A DNA stretch of 64,000 bases from an uncultured Dysosmobacter sp. (GCA_934590165.1 CAKTOO010000015.1:7313-71312); one strand, 5' to 3'; shown: positions 49,024-58,190, numbered from the stretch's first letter. Translations and numbers: made by a program. The notes: a model not told the origin generated them from the sequence alone.

Positions 49024-49783
49024 TCTCATCCAGGTCACCGACCTGAAAAAATACTACAACAAGGGCGTCATCAAGGCTCTGGACGGCGTTTCGGTCAATA
49101 TCGACCGCGGCGACGTGATGGTGGTCATCGGCCCCTCCGGCTCCGGCAAGTCAACGTTCCTGCGCAGCTTGAATCTGCTGGAGGAACCCACCAGCGGCTC
49201 CATCGTCTTTGATGGCGTGGATATCACCAAGAAAAAGGTGAAAAACGCCCAGGGCAAGCTGGTAAAGCTGGACATCGACCAGCACCGCCAGAAAATGGGC
49301 ATGGTGTTCCAGCACTTCAACCTGTTCCCCCACATGACCATTCTGGACAACATGACCCTGGCCCCCATCCAGGTCAAGCATATGGACAAGGCCGCCGCCG
49401 TGGAAAAGGCCCTGGCCCTGCTGGACCGTGTTGGCCTGAAGGACCGCGCCGGCGCCTATCCCATTCAGCTCTCCGGCGGCCAGAAGCAGCGTGTGGCCAT
49501 CGTCCGGGCCCTGGCCATGGAGCCGGAGGTCATGCTGTTTGACGAGCCCACCTCCGCCCTGGACCCCGAAATGGTGGGCGAAGTGCTGGAGGTCATGCGG
49601 CAGCTGGCCCAGGAGGGCATGACCATGGTGGTGGTCACCCACGAGATGGGCTTTGCCCGGGAAGTGGGCAACCGGGTGCTGTTCATGGCAGACGGCAAAC
49701 TGCTGGAGGAGGGCACTCCGGAGGACATTTTCACAAATCCCCAGCATCCCAGACTGCAGGACTTTTTGAGCAAAGTTCTTTGA
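49007..49783 (+). CDS. Amino acid ABC transporter ATP-binding protein
   Basis: A 258-aa GlnQ/HisP-type ATPase: Walker A GPSGSGKST, signature LSGGQKQRVAI, Walker B VMLFDEPTSALD and H-loop VTHEMGFAREV. The GTG start at 49007 follows AAGGAG within the end of the permease gene. It has an uncommon short insert (KKKVKNAQGKLVKLDIDQH) before the Q-loop. The substrate is a polar amino acid; I cannot tell which. Confidence 0.94.
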   Translation: MATRDSLIQVTDLKKYYNKGVIKALDGVSVNIDRGDVMVVIGPSGSGKSTFLRSLNLLEEPTSGSIVFDGVDITKKKVKNAQGKLVKLDIDQHRQKMGMVFQHFNLFPHMTILDNMTLAPIQVKHMDKAAAVEKALALLDRVGLKDRAGAYPIQLSGGQKQRVAIVRALAMEPEVMLFDEPTSALDPEMVGEVLEVMRQLAQEGMTMVVVTHEMGFAREVGNRVLFMADGKLLEEGTPEDIFTNPQHPRLQDFLSKVL

Positions 49784-49790
49784 CCGTTCA

Positions 49791-49926
49791 AGGGCACGTA
49801 CTTCCGTGCGTGCCCTCAGCCTGTCGAAAAAGTCTTTTCGACAGGCTGAGCAAGTTTTTTCGAACTCTATGAGTTCGAGAAAACTTAGATTAAAAACGAA
49901 AGGCACCCCTCCTGGGTTTCTTTCGT
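49791..49926. repeat. Cluster of four hairpins after the amino acid transporter
   Basis: Four stems lie back to back. (1) 49791-49816, AGGGCACGTAC stem with TTCC loop. (2) 49817-49848, a perfect 14-bp stem with loop AGTC. (3) 49852-49886, 16 bp with loop TAT. (4) 49896-49926, ACGAAAG/CTTTCGT with an inner ACCC/GGGT. No open frame of any quality covers them. The first is repeated almost exactly at 49977-50001. They may be terminators, a processing region or remnants of dispersed repeats. Confidence 0.75.
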
Positions 49927-49976
49927 AACTATCTTCCTTCCCGTTATACAAGGGTTTCGGCTTTTTTGACAGTCTC

Positions 49977-50005
49977 AGGGCACGCACTTCCGTGCGTGCC
50001 CTTTT
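49977..50005 (+). terminator. Second copy of the GGGCACGCAC hairpin, with T run, ahead of the M20 gene
   Basis: Stem GGGCACGCAC (49978-49987) with GTGCGTGCCC (49992-50001), loop TTCC, then four T. It differs from the copy at 49791-49816 at one base. Confidence 0.65.
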
Positions 50006-50026
50006 ATCAGAAAGGAAGCGTTGCGT

Positions 50027-51469
50027 ATGACAAAAGAAAAGCAGGCGGCCATTGCCGCCGTGGAGGCCAAGGCCTCTGTAATCGCGGACGTGGCGGACAG
50101 CGTTTGGAGCTATGCGGAGCTGTCCCTTCAGGAGGAGCGCTCCGCCGCCAAATACTGCCAGGTCCTGGAGCAGGAGGGCTTCACCGTGGAAGCGGGCATC
50201 TGCGGCATCCCCACCGCCTTTTCCGCCAGCTTCGGCAGCGGACGGCCCGTCATCGGCATTTTGGCGGAATATGACGCCCTGTCCGGACTGTCCCAGAGGG
50301 CTGGGAGCCTTTGCCGGGAGGAGTTGGTCCCCGGCGGCAGCGGCCACGGCTGTGGCCACAACCTGCTGGGCGCCGGCGCCCTGGCTGCCGCACTGGGCGT
50401 CAAGGCGTATCTGGAGCACACAGGCTGCTCCGGCACCGTGGTGCTATATGGCTGCCCCGGCGAGGAGGGCGGCGCCGCCAAGGCGTTCATGGCACGGGAA
50501 AAGCTGTGGTACGGCCTGGACGCGGCCCTGACCTGGCATCCGAAAGATGTGAACGAGGTGGTCACCGGCTCCAGCAATTCCTGTATCCAGACCCAATACA
50601 AGTTCACCGGCGTGGCGGCCCATGCGGCCGGGGACCCGGACCGGGGTCGCAGCGCGCTGGACGCGGTGGAGGTGATGAACATTGGCGTCCAGTTCCTGCG
50701 GGAGCATATGAGCGATAAGGCCCGCGTCCACTATGCCATCACCGACACCGGCGGCCGCAGTCCCAATGTGGTGCAGCCCCGTGCCAGCGTGCTGTACATG
50801 GTCCGCTCCAACCATGTGGCGGAGGCGGTGGAGCTGCAAAAGCGGGTGGATGACATTGCCCGCGGCGCGGCTCTCATAACCGGCACCACCTTTGAAAAAC
50901 AATTCATCGACGGCCTGGCGGACACCGTCCCCAACCATACGCTGGAGACCGTTCTGTACCGCAACTTTGAGGCTCTGGGCGTTCCCGTCCACACGGCGGA
51001 GGAGCTGGATTACGCTGACGCTCTGGCAAAGACCTATCCCGGCAGCGACAGTGTGCCCGGTATCGGTGCCCAGTATGACGAGGCGATCGCGGACCAGGTG
51101 CGGCAGCTGCGGGCCAAGGCCGGCCACGCCATGAACGATTTTCTGGCACCTCTGTACCAAGGACCGGCCTTCATGCCCGGCTCTACCGATGTGGGCGATG
51201 TCAGCTGGCAGACCCCCACGGGCCAGATCCATGTGGCAGCCTGGCCCAACGGCAGCCCCGGACACAGCTGGCAGAACGTGTCCTGCGGCGCCACGGAGCT
51301 GGGCCGCAAGTCCGCCATCCACGCGGGCAAGGTACTGGCGGCCGCCGCCATCGACCTGCTGGCAGACCCGTCTTTGCTGGCGGCCGCCAGGGCGGAGTTC
51401 CAAAAGCAGACAGCCGCCGACTACACCTGCCCCATTCCCCCCGACGCGGTGCCTGTGGTGCCGGACTGA
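50027..51469 (+). CDS. M20-family amidohydrolase (AbgB-like)
   Basis: A 480-aa metal-dependent peptidase/amidohydrolase of the M20 family, in the AbgB group (p-aminobenzoyl-glutamate or similar N-acyl amino acid hydrolases). Metal ligands are seen in SGHGCGHNLLGAG and the catalytic Glu in CPGEEGG. A dimerisation domain with QYKFTGVAAHAAGDPDRGRSALDAV and a C-terminal PGSTDVGDVSW complete it. ATG 50027 follows AGAAAGGAAG. The substrate is unknown. Confidence 0.9.
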   Translation: MTKEKQAAIAAVEAKASVIADVADSVWSYAELSLQEERSAAKYCQVLEQEGFTVEAGICGIPTAFSASFGSGRPVIGILAEYDALSGLSQRAGSLCREELVPGGSGHGCGHNLLGAGALAAALGVKAYLEHTGCSGTVVLYGCPGEEGGAAKAFMAREKLWYGLDAALTWHPKDVNEVVTGSSNSCIQTQYKFTGVAAHAAGDPDRGRSALDAVEVMNIGVQFLREHMSDKARVHYAITDTGGRSPNVVQPRASVLYMVRSNHVAEAVELQKRVDDIARGAALITGTTFEKQFIDGLADTVPNHTLETVLYRNFEALGVPVHTAEELDYADALAKTYPGSDSVPGIGAQYDEAIADQVRQLRAKAGHAMNDFLAPLYQGPAFMPGSTDVGDVSWQTPTGQIHVAAWPNGSPGHSWQNVSCGATELGRKSAIHAGKVLAAAAIDLLADPSLLAAARAEFQKQTAADYTCPIPPDAVPVVPD

Positions 51470-51555
51470 CCGGCCCTCCGCTTTTTCTGGACATCCCGAA
51501 TGGCGGATGCTACAATGAGGAAAATGGGACCGGCCTGAAAACGGAGGGGATGCAT

Positions 51556-52353
51556 ATGAAGTATTCGGTCAATATCGAAGTCATCTACAAGGAACTGCCC
51601 TTTGCGGAGCGTTTCGCCGCCGCCAAGCGGGACGGCTTCCACTACGTGGAGATCTGGGACTGGGACTCCAAGGACCTGGAGGAGCTGAAGGCCCTGTGCC
51701 GCCAATATGAATTGGAGATCTCCTGCATGGGCGGCGACGGTCCCATCTCCCTGTGCGACCCCGCCCACGGGGAGGCGTATCTGGCCTATCTCCGGCGTTC
51801 CCTGAAGGCCGCTCAGGATGTGGGCTGCAAGCTGCTGGCCGTTCACTCCAACGAGCTGCTGCCGGAGCCCCGCCAGTATGCGGCGGACCTGTTCCCCCAG
51901 TACAGCGACGCGGAGAAGTTTATGGCCATGTACCGCTCCCTGGCCGCCGTCGCCCCGGAGGCAGAGACAGCCGGCGTAACGCTTTGCCTGGAGGCCCTGA
52001 ATGTAGAGACAGACCACCTGGGCAATTTCCTGAAATACACCAAGGACGCGGCAGAGATCGTGAGGATGGTGGATTCCCCCAATGTAAAGATTCTGTACGA
52101 CGCCTACCATATGTACCTCAACGAGGGCAAGATCATCGAGACCCTGCGGAAATACCAGTCCCTCATCGGCTGCATCCACATTGCCGACGCCCCCGGCCGG
52201 GGCGAGCCCGGCACCGGCTGCATCAACTACCGGGCAGTGCTCCAGGACCTGTATGATCACGGCTATAACCAAATGATCGCCTTTGAGTTGTATCCCAAGC
52301 ATGGCTCCGCTGCGGCTGTGGAGGCCATCAACGCCGTTCGGACCGGACTGTAA
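51556..52353 (+). CDS. TIM-barrel sugar phosphate isomerase/epimerase
   Basis: A 265-aa protein of the xylose isomerase-like/AP endonuclease 2 superfamily, close to hydroxypyruvate isomerase type enzymes. Metal-binding acids lie in LCLEALN, KILYDAYHMYLNEG, GCIHIADAPGRGEPGTG and AFELYP. ATG 51556 follows GGAGGGG. It is 86 bases after the M20 gene, with which it may form a transcript; the substrate is unknown. Confidence 0.87.
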   Translation: MKYSVNIEVIYKELPFAERFAAAKRDGFHYVEIWDWDSKDLEELKALCRQYELEISCMGGDGPISLCDPAHGEAYLAYLRRSLKAAQDVGCKLLAVHSNELLPEPRQYAADLFPQYSDAEKFMAMYRSLAAVAPEAETAGVTLCLEALNVETDHLGNFLKYTKDAAEIVRMVDSPNVKILYDAYHMYLNEGKIIETLRKYQSLIGCIHIADAPGRGEPGTGCINYRAVLQDLYDHGYNQMIAFELYPKHGSAAAVEAINAVRTGL

Positions 52354-52363
52354 CATTACGTTT

Positions 52364-52398
52364 AAATGTCCCCGTGCCAGAGACACGGGGACATTTTC
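52364..52398 (+). terminator. Terminator after the isomerase gene
   Basis: A 13-bp stem (AAATGTCCCCGTG, 52364-52376; partner 52384-52396) with a 7-nt loop and T-rich end. Confidence 0.85.
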
Positions 52399-52453
52399 AT
52401 CATTTTCGCCAAAATATAACCAAAATATTTTTTAGGCAAAACAAATTTTTTGT

Positions 52454-52482
52454 TTGAATTCATGGGTGGATGTTGCTAGAAT
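52454..52482 (+). promoter_or_regulatory. Promoter of the xanthine/uracil permease gene
   Basis: TTGAAT (52454-52459), 17-base spacer, TAGAAT (52477-52482). The leader is short (about 30 bases) and holds no purine riboswitch. Confidence 0.6.
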
Positions 52483-52518
52483 AGTACTGTTGAAACTACC
52501 CGCAAGGAGGCTTTCGCC

Positions 52519-53883
52519 ATGAAAAACCCAGCGTCCCGCCAGGAACTGCTGTTTCAGTTTCGCGGCACTCCCCCCGTCGGTACATCGATTTCCCTGGCCT
52601 TGCAGCATCTGGTGGCCATGATCGTGGGGTGCGTCACGCCGCCCATCATCATTGCCGGCGCCATCGGCCTTTCCCAGGCGGACCGGGTGCTTTTGATCCA
52701 GGCGTCCTTGGTTATGTCCGCCGTGTCCACCTTTTTGCAGCTTTTCCCCATCGGCAAGCGGTTTGGCTCCGGACTGCCGGTGATCCTGGGCGTCAGCTTC
52801 GCCTATGTCCCCAGTATGCAGGCTATCGCCTCCTCCGGCGGCGGTGTCAGCGCCATCGCCGGTGCCATGCTGGTGGGCGGCGCGGTGGCCGTCATCGTGG
52901 GCATCTTCGTGAAAAAGATCCGCCTGCTGTTCCCGCCGGTCATCACCGGTACAGTGGTGTTCACCATCGGATTGTCCCTGTATCCCACCGCCATCAATTA
53001 TATGGCCGGCGGCACCGCCAACACCTATGAATCCGTGGTGGAGACCCGGGGCCTGACGGAGGCTCTGGTGTACGGCTCCTGGCAGAACTGGCTGGTGGCG
53101 GCCCTGACGCTGACAGCGGTCATGGTCCTCAACCACTACGGCAAGGGTATCTGCAAGCTGGCCTCCATCCTGCTGGGCATGATCTTCGGCTACATTGTGG
53201 CGCTGCTGTTCGGCATGGTGAGCTTCGCGGATGTGGGCTCTGCCACCTGGTTCTCCCTGCCCCGCTTCCTCCATTTCGGCGTCACCTTTGACGCCGCCTC
53301 CTGCATCGCCATTGGATTGCTGTTCGCTATCAACTCCATCCAGGCCATCGGCGACTTTACCGCCACCACGGTGGGCGGCATGGAACGGGCCCCCACGGAC
53401 CGAGAACTCCAGGGCGGCATCATCGCCTACGGCGTCAGCAACATTCTGGCGGCTCTGTTCGGCGGTCTGCCCACCGCCACGTATTCTCAAAACGTGGGCA
53501 TCGTCACCACCAACAAAGTCGTGAATCGGACGGTGTTCGCCTTTGCCGGCGGCTTTTTGCTGCTGGCCGGCGTGTCTCCCAAGTTCGCCGCGCTGCTGAC
53601 CACCATTCCCCAGTGCGTGCTGGGCGGCGCCACCGTCACCGTGTTCTCCACCATTGCCATGACCGGCATGAAGCTCATCGCCTCCCAGGATCTGACGGCC
53701 CGGAACACCACCATCGTGGGCCTGTCCGCCGCTTTGGGCGTGGGTATCTCCCAGGCCAGCGCCGCTTTGAGCCAGTTCCCGGCGGCGGTCACCATGATCT
53801 TCGGCAAGTCCCCCGTGGTCATCGCCACCCTCATGGCTGTGCTGTTGAACCTGATCCTCCCGAAAGAAAAGCATCAAGACTAA
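52519..53883 (+). CDS. NCS2-family xanthine/uracil permease
   Basis: A 454-aa nucleobase:cation symporter of the NCS2 (NAT) family, with about 14 membrane segments. The NCS2 signatures are NSIQAIGDFTATTVGGMERAPTDRE and GLPTATYSQNVGIVTTNKV, and the latter form (TYSQNVG) is typical of xanthine/uric acid carriers. ATG 52519 follows AAGGAGG. It imports xanthine, uric acid or a related base; which one is not resolved. Confidence 0.92.
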   Translation: MKNPASRQELLFQFRGTPPVGTSISLALQHLVAMIVGCVTPPIIIAGAIGLSQADRVLLIQASLVMSAVSTFLQLFPIGKRFGSGLPVILGVSFAYVPSMQAIASSGGGVSAIAGAMLVGGAVAVIVGIFVKKIRLLFPPVITGTVVFTIGLSLYPTAINYMAGGTANTYESVVETRGLTEALVYGSWQNWLVAALTLTAVMVLNHYGKGICKLASILLGMIFGYIVALLFGMVSFADVGSATWFSLPRFLHFGVTFDAASCIAIGLLFAINSIQAIGDFTATTVGGMERAPTDRELQGGIIAYGVSNILAALFGGLPTATYSQNVGIVTTNKVVNRTVFAFAGGFLLLAGVSPKFAALLTTIPQCVLGGATVTVFSTIAMTGMKLIASQDLTARNTTIVGLSAALGVGISQASAALSQFPAAVTMIFGKSPVVIATLMAVLLNLILPKEKHQD

Positions 53884-53925
53884 AAAAGAAAGCCGGAAGC
53901 AAAATGCTTCCGGCTTTCTTTTTTT
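53882..53925. terminator. Bidirectional terminator between permease and MATE gene
   Basis: A perfect long stem (AAAGAAAGCCGGAAGCA and its complement) with a 3-nt loop, T runs on both strands. It overlaps the stop region of the MATE gene. Confidence 0.9.
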
Positions 53926-55297
53926 ACGGCTGTTCCAGCGCCGCCATACTCTTTTTGAACTGGAAGGCAAACATGCAGGCCGTGGTGCACACCGCCAGCA
54001 CATCCGCCACCGGCTCTGACAAAAAGACGCCAAACACCTTGTTGGTGAAAAAACAAGGCAGGATATAGATGAGGGGGATCAGCAAAATGATTTTTCGCAG
54101 CACTGCCAAAAACAGCGACACCTTGGCATTGCCCAGGGCGATAAACGTCTGCTGGCAAGCGATCTGGATGCCGAAGATGCCAGTGGCGGCCATATAGATC
54201 CGCAATGCCCAGGCGGCGTATGCCTGAAGCTCCGGGTCCGGCGTAAAAATTCCGGCAAACACCTGGGGCACCAGCTGCACCAGTGTCCACATGGTCAGGG
54301 AATACGTGACGCAGGCCAGCAGCAGGCACCGGAAGGCCTCCCGCACCCGCCGGGGGTTCCGGGCGCCATAGTTGTAGCTGACGATGGGCTGGGCCCCCTG
54401 GGTCAGGCCCTGGAGCGGCATCATGGCCAGCTGCATGATGCTGGTGAGCACCGTCATGGCGCCTACCGCCAAATCGCCGCCGTATTTCAGCAAAGAGGAG
54501 TTGAAACACACGGCAATAAGGCTCTCCGTGGACTGCATGATGAAGGGCGACAGGCCCAACGCCAGGCAGGGCAGCACCACAGACGCCCGGGGCCGCAGGT
54601 TTTCCTTCCGCAGGCGCCATTTGGTTTTCCCGCCAGTCAGGAAGCGCAGCACCCAGGCCGCAGAGACCGCCTGGGACAAAATGGTGGCCAAAGCCGCGCC
54701 CCGGACGCCCATATCCAGTCCAAAAATGAAAATGGGGTCCAGCACGATATTTAAGCCCGCGCCGATGAGGGTGGTCCTCATGCTGACAGTGGTGAAGCCC
54801 TGGGCGGTGATATAAGCGTTCATGCCCAGCGTCACCTGCACAAAAATGGTGCCCAGAGAGTAGATGCCCATATAGGCCGCCGCATAATCGATGGTATTTT
54901 CACTGGCGCCGAACAACAGCAGCAGGTCTCTTGCGAACAGCTGCAGCACCACCGTCAGGACCACCGACGCCATGACCAGCATGGTAAAGCAGTTGCCCAT
55001 GATGCGCTCCGCCTCTTTGGGATTCCCCCGTCCCTCCTGAATGGAGGCCCGAGGGGCACCGCCCATGGCCAGCAGGGCCGCGAAAGCGGAGATAACCACA
55101 ATGATGGGCAGGCATACGCCCACTCCGGTCAGCGCCAGTTTACCCACTGTATCCACCGGCTGCATATGACCAATATAGACCCGGTCTACTAAATTATATA
55201 ACATATTAACGATTTGCGATGTTATTGTGGGCAGCGCCAGTGAAAACAGCAGCTTGCTCACCTTTCCGCTGCCCAAGTCCACATTTTGTCTGTTCAT
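53924..55297 (-). CDS. MATE-family multidrug/cation exporter
   Basis: A 457-aa polytopic membrane protein of the MATE family with 12 hydrophobic segments in two halves. Family stretches are LALPTITSQIVNMLYNLVDRVYIGH at the N-terminus and QGLTQGAQPIVSYNYGARN in the second half. It exports drugs or cationic compounds using sodium or proton gradients. The ATG at 55297 overlaps the marR stop in ATGA (55294-55297), so it is cotranscribed with and surely regulated through marR. Confidence 0.93.
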   Translation of the reverse strand: MNRQNVDLGSGKVSKLLFSLALPTITSQIVNMLYNLVDRVYIGHMQPVDTVGKLALTGVGVCLPIIVVISAFAALLAMGGAPRASIQEGRGNPKEAERIMGNCFTMLVMASVVLTVVLQLFARDLLLLFGASENTIDYAAAYMGIYSLGTIFVQVTLGMNAYITAQGFTTVSMRTTLIGAGLNIVLDPIFIFGLDMGVRGAALATILSQAVSAAWVLRFLTGGKTKWRLRKENLRPRASVVLPCLALGLSPFIMQSTESLIAVCFNSSLLKYGGDLAVGAMTVLTSIMQLAMMPLQGLTQGAQPIVSYNYGARNPRRVREAFRCLLLACVTYSLTMWTLVQLVPQVFAGIFTPDPELQAYAAWALRIYMAATGIFGIQIACQQTFIALGNAKVSLFLAVLRKIILLIPLIYILPCFFTNKVFGVFLSEPVADVLAVCTTACMFAFQFKKSMAALEQP

Positions 55298-55740
55298 TCC
55301 AGGGTTTCCTTTCCGGCCAGGCACTCGACGTTATCCATGACCTTTTTCAAAATACGTCGCAAAAGCTCCGTTTCCTCCGGCGTCAGCCCCTCTGTCAGGG
55401 CCCGGCCGCAGCCGGTCTGAATCGCCAGAGCCTCCTCCACCAGCGGGCGCCCCTTCTGCGTGATTGTCAGATGGATGATCCGCCTGTCCGCCTCATCCGG
55501 GCACCGGCTGAGGACTCCCTGATCCACCAGGCGCTCCACCGCCTGGGACACTTGGGACTTGGCCAACCCCCGCAGGGCAACGATATCCCGGGCCGTATCC
55601 AGCCCCGGGTTGTTTGTCAAAAACAGAAGCACATGGATCTCCGCCATGCTCCAGCCCGTCCGCTCCAGCAGCGGGACAAAGCAGGCAGCGTAAAACCGCC
55701 CGAACTGCCTGGAAAACCGCAGAATCCGGGATGCCTCCAT
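55294..55740 (-). CDS. MarR-family transcriptional regulator
   Basis: A 148-aa winged-helix regulator: helices then the recognition helix region GLAKSQVSQAVERLVDQGVLSRCPDEADRRIIHLTITQKG, which is the MarR signature with the wing (DEADRR). It is the first gene of the marR-MATE operon. An AGTTCT-N4-AGAACT palindrome at its own promoter suggests autorepression, relieved by an exported compound. ATG 55740 follows GGAGGTG on the minus strand. Confidence 0.92.
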   Translation of the reverse strand: MEASRILRFSRQFGRFYAACFVPLLERTGWSMAEIHVLLFLTNNPGLDTARDIVALRGLAKSQVSQAVERLVDQGVLSRCPDEADRRIIHLTITQKGRPLVEEALAIQTGCGRALTEGLTPEETELLRRILKKVMDNVECLAGKETLE

Positions 55741-55770
55741 GACAGCACCTCCAATCGTTTCTTTTTTAAC

Positions 55771-55820
55771 AGTTCTTTTTAGAACTTTTATAAAATAGCA
55801 CGCTTTCCGACAACTGTCAA
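55771..55820 (-). promoter_or_regulatory. Promoter and candidate MarR operator of the marR-MATE operon
   Basis: On the minus strand, consensus TTGACA (55820-55815), 17-base spacer, TATTTT (55797-55792). A perfect 6-N4-6 palindrome (AGTTCT TTTT AGAACT, 55771-55786) lies directly behind the -10 box, over the start site. Confidence 0.65.
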
Positions 55821-55839
55821 GGACCTTTTGTTTTTTCCA

Positions 55840-55868
55840 TTGACAAACCTATCGTGTCGTATTATGAT
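55840..55868 (+). promoter_or_regulatory. Promoter of the degV gene
   Basis: Consensus TTGACA (55840-55845), 17-base spacer, TATGAT (55863-55868). Confidence 0.7.
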
Positions 55869-55913
55869 GAAAGAAAAATCTGGTATGCAAAATCAGATTA
55901 CAAGGAGTTTTAT

Positions 55914-56759
55914 ATGACTTGGAACATTGTAAGTGACAGCAGCTGCGACCTGCGGATGTCCTCCTTTGAAAGTGAGCGCGTCCGCTTTGAAACAGTGCCT
56001 CTGCGCATTCAGGTGGGAGACCGGGAATTCTTGGATAACGATGACCTGGTGATTCCTGACCTGCTGGACGCCATGAGCGCGGAAAAGTCGGCCGCCTCCA
56101 CCGCATGTCCCTCTCCCGCCGCCTTCGCCCGCGCCTTTGAGGCGGGGGACTATACGGTGTGTTTCACGATCTCCGCCAACCTGTCCGGCACTTACAACGC
56201 CGCCGTGATGGGCCGGGAGATGGTGCTGGAGGAGCACCCGGAGAAAAAGATCTGCATCATCGACTCCAAAGCCACCGCCGGTGCCATGGTGCTGCTGATC
56301 CGCAAGGCCAAGGAGCTGATGGAGGCCGACGAGACCGGGGATTTTGAGGGCATCTGCGATCAGCTGCGGCTGTACCAGGCGGCCCTGCGGACCTGCTTCA
56401 CCCTGGAAAATTTTGATAATCTTATTAAAAACGGCCGGATGCGCCCCCTGGTGGGCACCCTGCTCCATTCTCTGGGCATCCATGTCATCGCTGATGCCAC
56501 GCCCCAGGGCACCATCCATGTGGCTGACAAGGCCCGGGGCGAGGTCAAGACCTATAAAACCATCACCGCCCTCATGAAAAGCAGCAAGGACTGCACCGGT
56601 GCCGAGGTGGTCATCTCCCACTGCGAGAATATGGCCGGTGCCCTGAAGCTGAAGCAGCAGATTCTGGAGGACCTGCCGGTAAAGTCCGTAGATGCGATCC
56701 CCTGCAGGGGTCTCACCAGCTTTTACGCCATGGAAAAGGGTCTCATCGTCGGATATTGA
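55914..56759 (+). CDS. DegV family protein (fatty acid-binding)
   Basis: A 281-aa DegV protein. It opens WNIVSDSSCDL and has STACPSPAAF, FTISANLSGTYNAAV, IIDSKATAGAMVLLI and HCENMAGA, which are the family's fatty-acid pocket signatures. DegV proteins such as FakB bind fatty acids for the FakA kinase; no fakA gene is in this window. ATG 55914 follows AAGGAG. Confidence 0.93.
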   Translation: MTWNIVSDSSCDLRMSSFESERVRFETVPLRIQVGDREFLDNDDLVIPDLLDAMSAEKSAASTACPSPAAFARAFEAGDYTVCFTISANLSGTYNAAVMGREMVLEEHPEKKICIIDSKATAGAMVLLIRKAKELMEADETGDFEGICDQLRLYQAALRTCFTLENFDNLIKNGRMRPLVGTLLHSLGIHVIADATPQGTIHVADKARGEVKTYKTITALMKSSKDCTGAEVVISHCENMAGALKLKQQILEDLPVKSVDAIPCRGLTSFYAMEKGLIVGY

Positions 56760-56772
56760 TGAAATACGGAAA

Positions 56773-56809
56773 ACCGCCGCTGACAACTGTCAGCGGCGGT
56801 TCTTTTTTT
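56773..56809 (+). terminator. Terminator after degV
   Basis: A 13-bp stem (ACCGCCGCTGACA and its complement, 56773-56800), short loop, TC and seven T. Confidence 0.88.
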
Positions 56810-56896
56810 GTCAAAACAGCAGCAGCCGCGCATGAAACCGAAAAAAACAGAGACCCTAAACCAGAACGATTCCCTGACAACAAAGGAGTGACTGAT

Positions 56897-58120
56897 TTGG
56901 AAACCGGAATCCACAACACCTCCGAGATCGGACGGCTGAAGCGGGTCCTGCTCCACAGGCCCGGCGGCGAGTTGGAAAACCTGATGCCGGAGTATCTGGA
57001 GCGGCTGCTGTTTGACGACATCCCCTATTTGAAAGAGGCCCAAAAAGAACACGACGCCTTTGCCGACTGCCTGCGCAGCCAAGGCGTGGAGGTGGTCTAT
57101 CTCACGGACCTGGTGGCGGAGTCCCTAACGGACGGCGATGTGCGCCGGGAACTGCTGCGCCAGTTTCTGGACGAGGCGGACATCCAGGACAGCCGGACCC
57201 GGGAGGCGGCGGAGGAGTACCTTTCCGCCATGCCGGACCAGGAGATGGTGGCCGCCATGATGGCCGGCGTCCGCAAGAGCCAGCTGCGCACCGGCAGCGC
57301 CCGGCTGGGAGACTATCTCTCCGCCGCCGGAGATGACTACCCCTTCGCCGTGGACCCCATGCCCAACCTGTATTTTACCCGGGACCCCTTCGCCACCATC
57401 GGTACCGGCGTCTCTCTCCACAAGATGCACACCATCACCCGGAACCGGGAGACCCTGTTCGGCAAATTCATTTTCGAGCACCATCCCCTGTACAAAAACG
57501 CGCCCCGCTGGTATGACCGGGGCCTCACCAGCTCCCTGGAGGGCGGCGACATCCTCATTCTCTCCCCCCAGGTGCTGGCGGTGGGCATCTCTCAGCGGAC
57601 CCGGGAGGACTCCATCGACACCCTGGCGGAGACCGTCCTCTCCTACGACGGCACCTTCCAGAAGGTCCTGGCCTTCAACATCCCCAAGACCCGTTCCTTC
57701 ATGCACCTGGACACGGTGTTCACCATGGTGGACCGGGACAAGTTCACCGTCCACCCCAACATTCTGGGCCAGCTGACCGTGTTCGTCATGGAACTGGACG
57801 AAAACCGGAAAATGACCATCCGCCAGGAGGACGGCCGGCTGGAAGACATTTTGAAGGAGCACCTGGGTCTGGACAGTGTGACGCTCATCCCCTGCGGCAG
57901 GGGCAGCGAGATCGATGCCGCCCGGGAACAGTGGAACGACGGCAGCAACACCCTGGCCATCGCCCCCGGCGAGGTGGTGGTGTATGCCCGGAACTACGTG
58001 ACCAACCAGTCCCTGGAGGAGGCGGGCATCCGCATCCACACCATTCCCAGCGCGGAGCTGAGCCGGGGCCGGGGCGGCCCCCGGTGCATGAGTATGCCCC
58101 TGTGGCGAGAGGACCCTTAA
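56897..58120 (+). CDS. arcA: Arginine deiminase
   Basis: A 407-aa enzyme that hydrolyses arginine to citrulline and ammonia. The catalytic residues are visible: FTRDPFATIGTG, MHLDTVFTMVD with His, and the nucleophilic Cys in GRGGPRCMSMPL near the C-terminus. The TTG start at 56897 gives the usual length, with AAAGGAG 8 bases upstream; an in-frame GTG at 56888 sits inside the ribosome site. The frame upstream crosses the degV terminator. It starts the arginine deiminase gene set with arcB 70 bases downstream. Confidence 0.95.
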   Translation: METGIHNTSEIGRLKRVLLHRPGGELENLMPEYLERLLFDDIPYLKEAQKEHDAFADCLRSQGVEVVYLTDLVAESLTDGDVRRELLRQFLDEADIQDSRTREAAEEYLSAMPDQEMVAAMMAGVRKSQLRTGSARLGDYLSAAGDDYPFAVDPMPNLYFTRDPFATIGTGVSLHKMHTITRNRETLFGKFIFEHHPLYKNAPRWYDRGLTSSLEGGDILILSPQVLAVGISQRTREDSIDTLAETVLSYDGTFQKVLAFNIPKTRSFMHLDTVFTMVDRDKFTVHPNILGQLTVFVMELDENRKMTIRQEDGRLEDILKEHLGLDSVTLIPCGRGSEIDAAREQWNDGSNTLAIAPGEVVVYARNYVTNQSLEEAGIRIHTIPSAELSRGRGGPRCMSMPLWREDP

Positions 58121-58190
58121 AGGGGCCAGGCACGCCGCCACGGCATTACGCCTTCCATCCCCATTTTACAAAATTTAAGGAGAGCACATT

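Noticed and set aside
49151..50419. A minus-strand frame containing a repeated RARTEVRAL-like segment
   Set aside because: The repeat is simply the translation of the duplicated GGGCACGCAC hairpin, and the rest is antisense to the ABC ATPase and M20 genes.
52354..52518. A purine riboswitch ahead of the xanthine/uracil permease
   Set aside because: I looked for the purine aptamer core and saw none. The leader from the promoter to the start is only about 30 bases.
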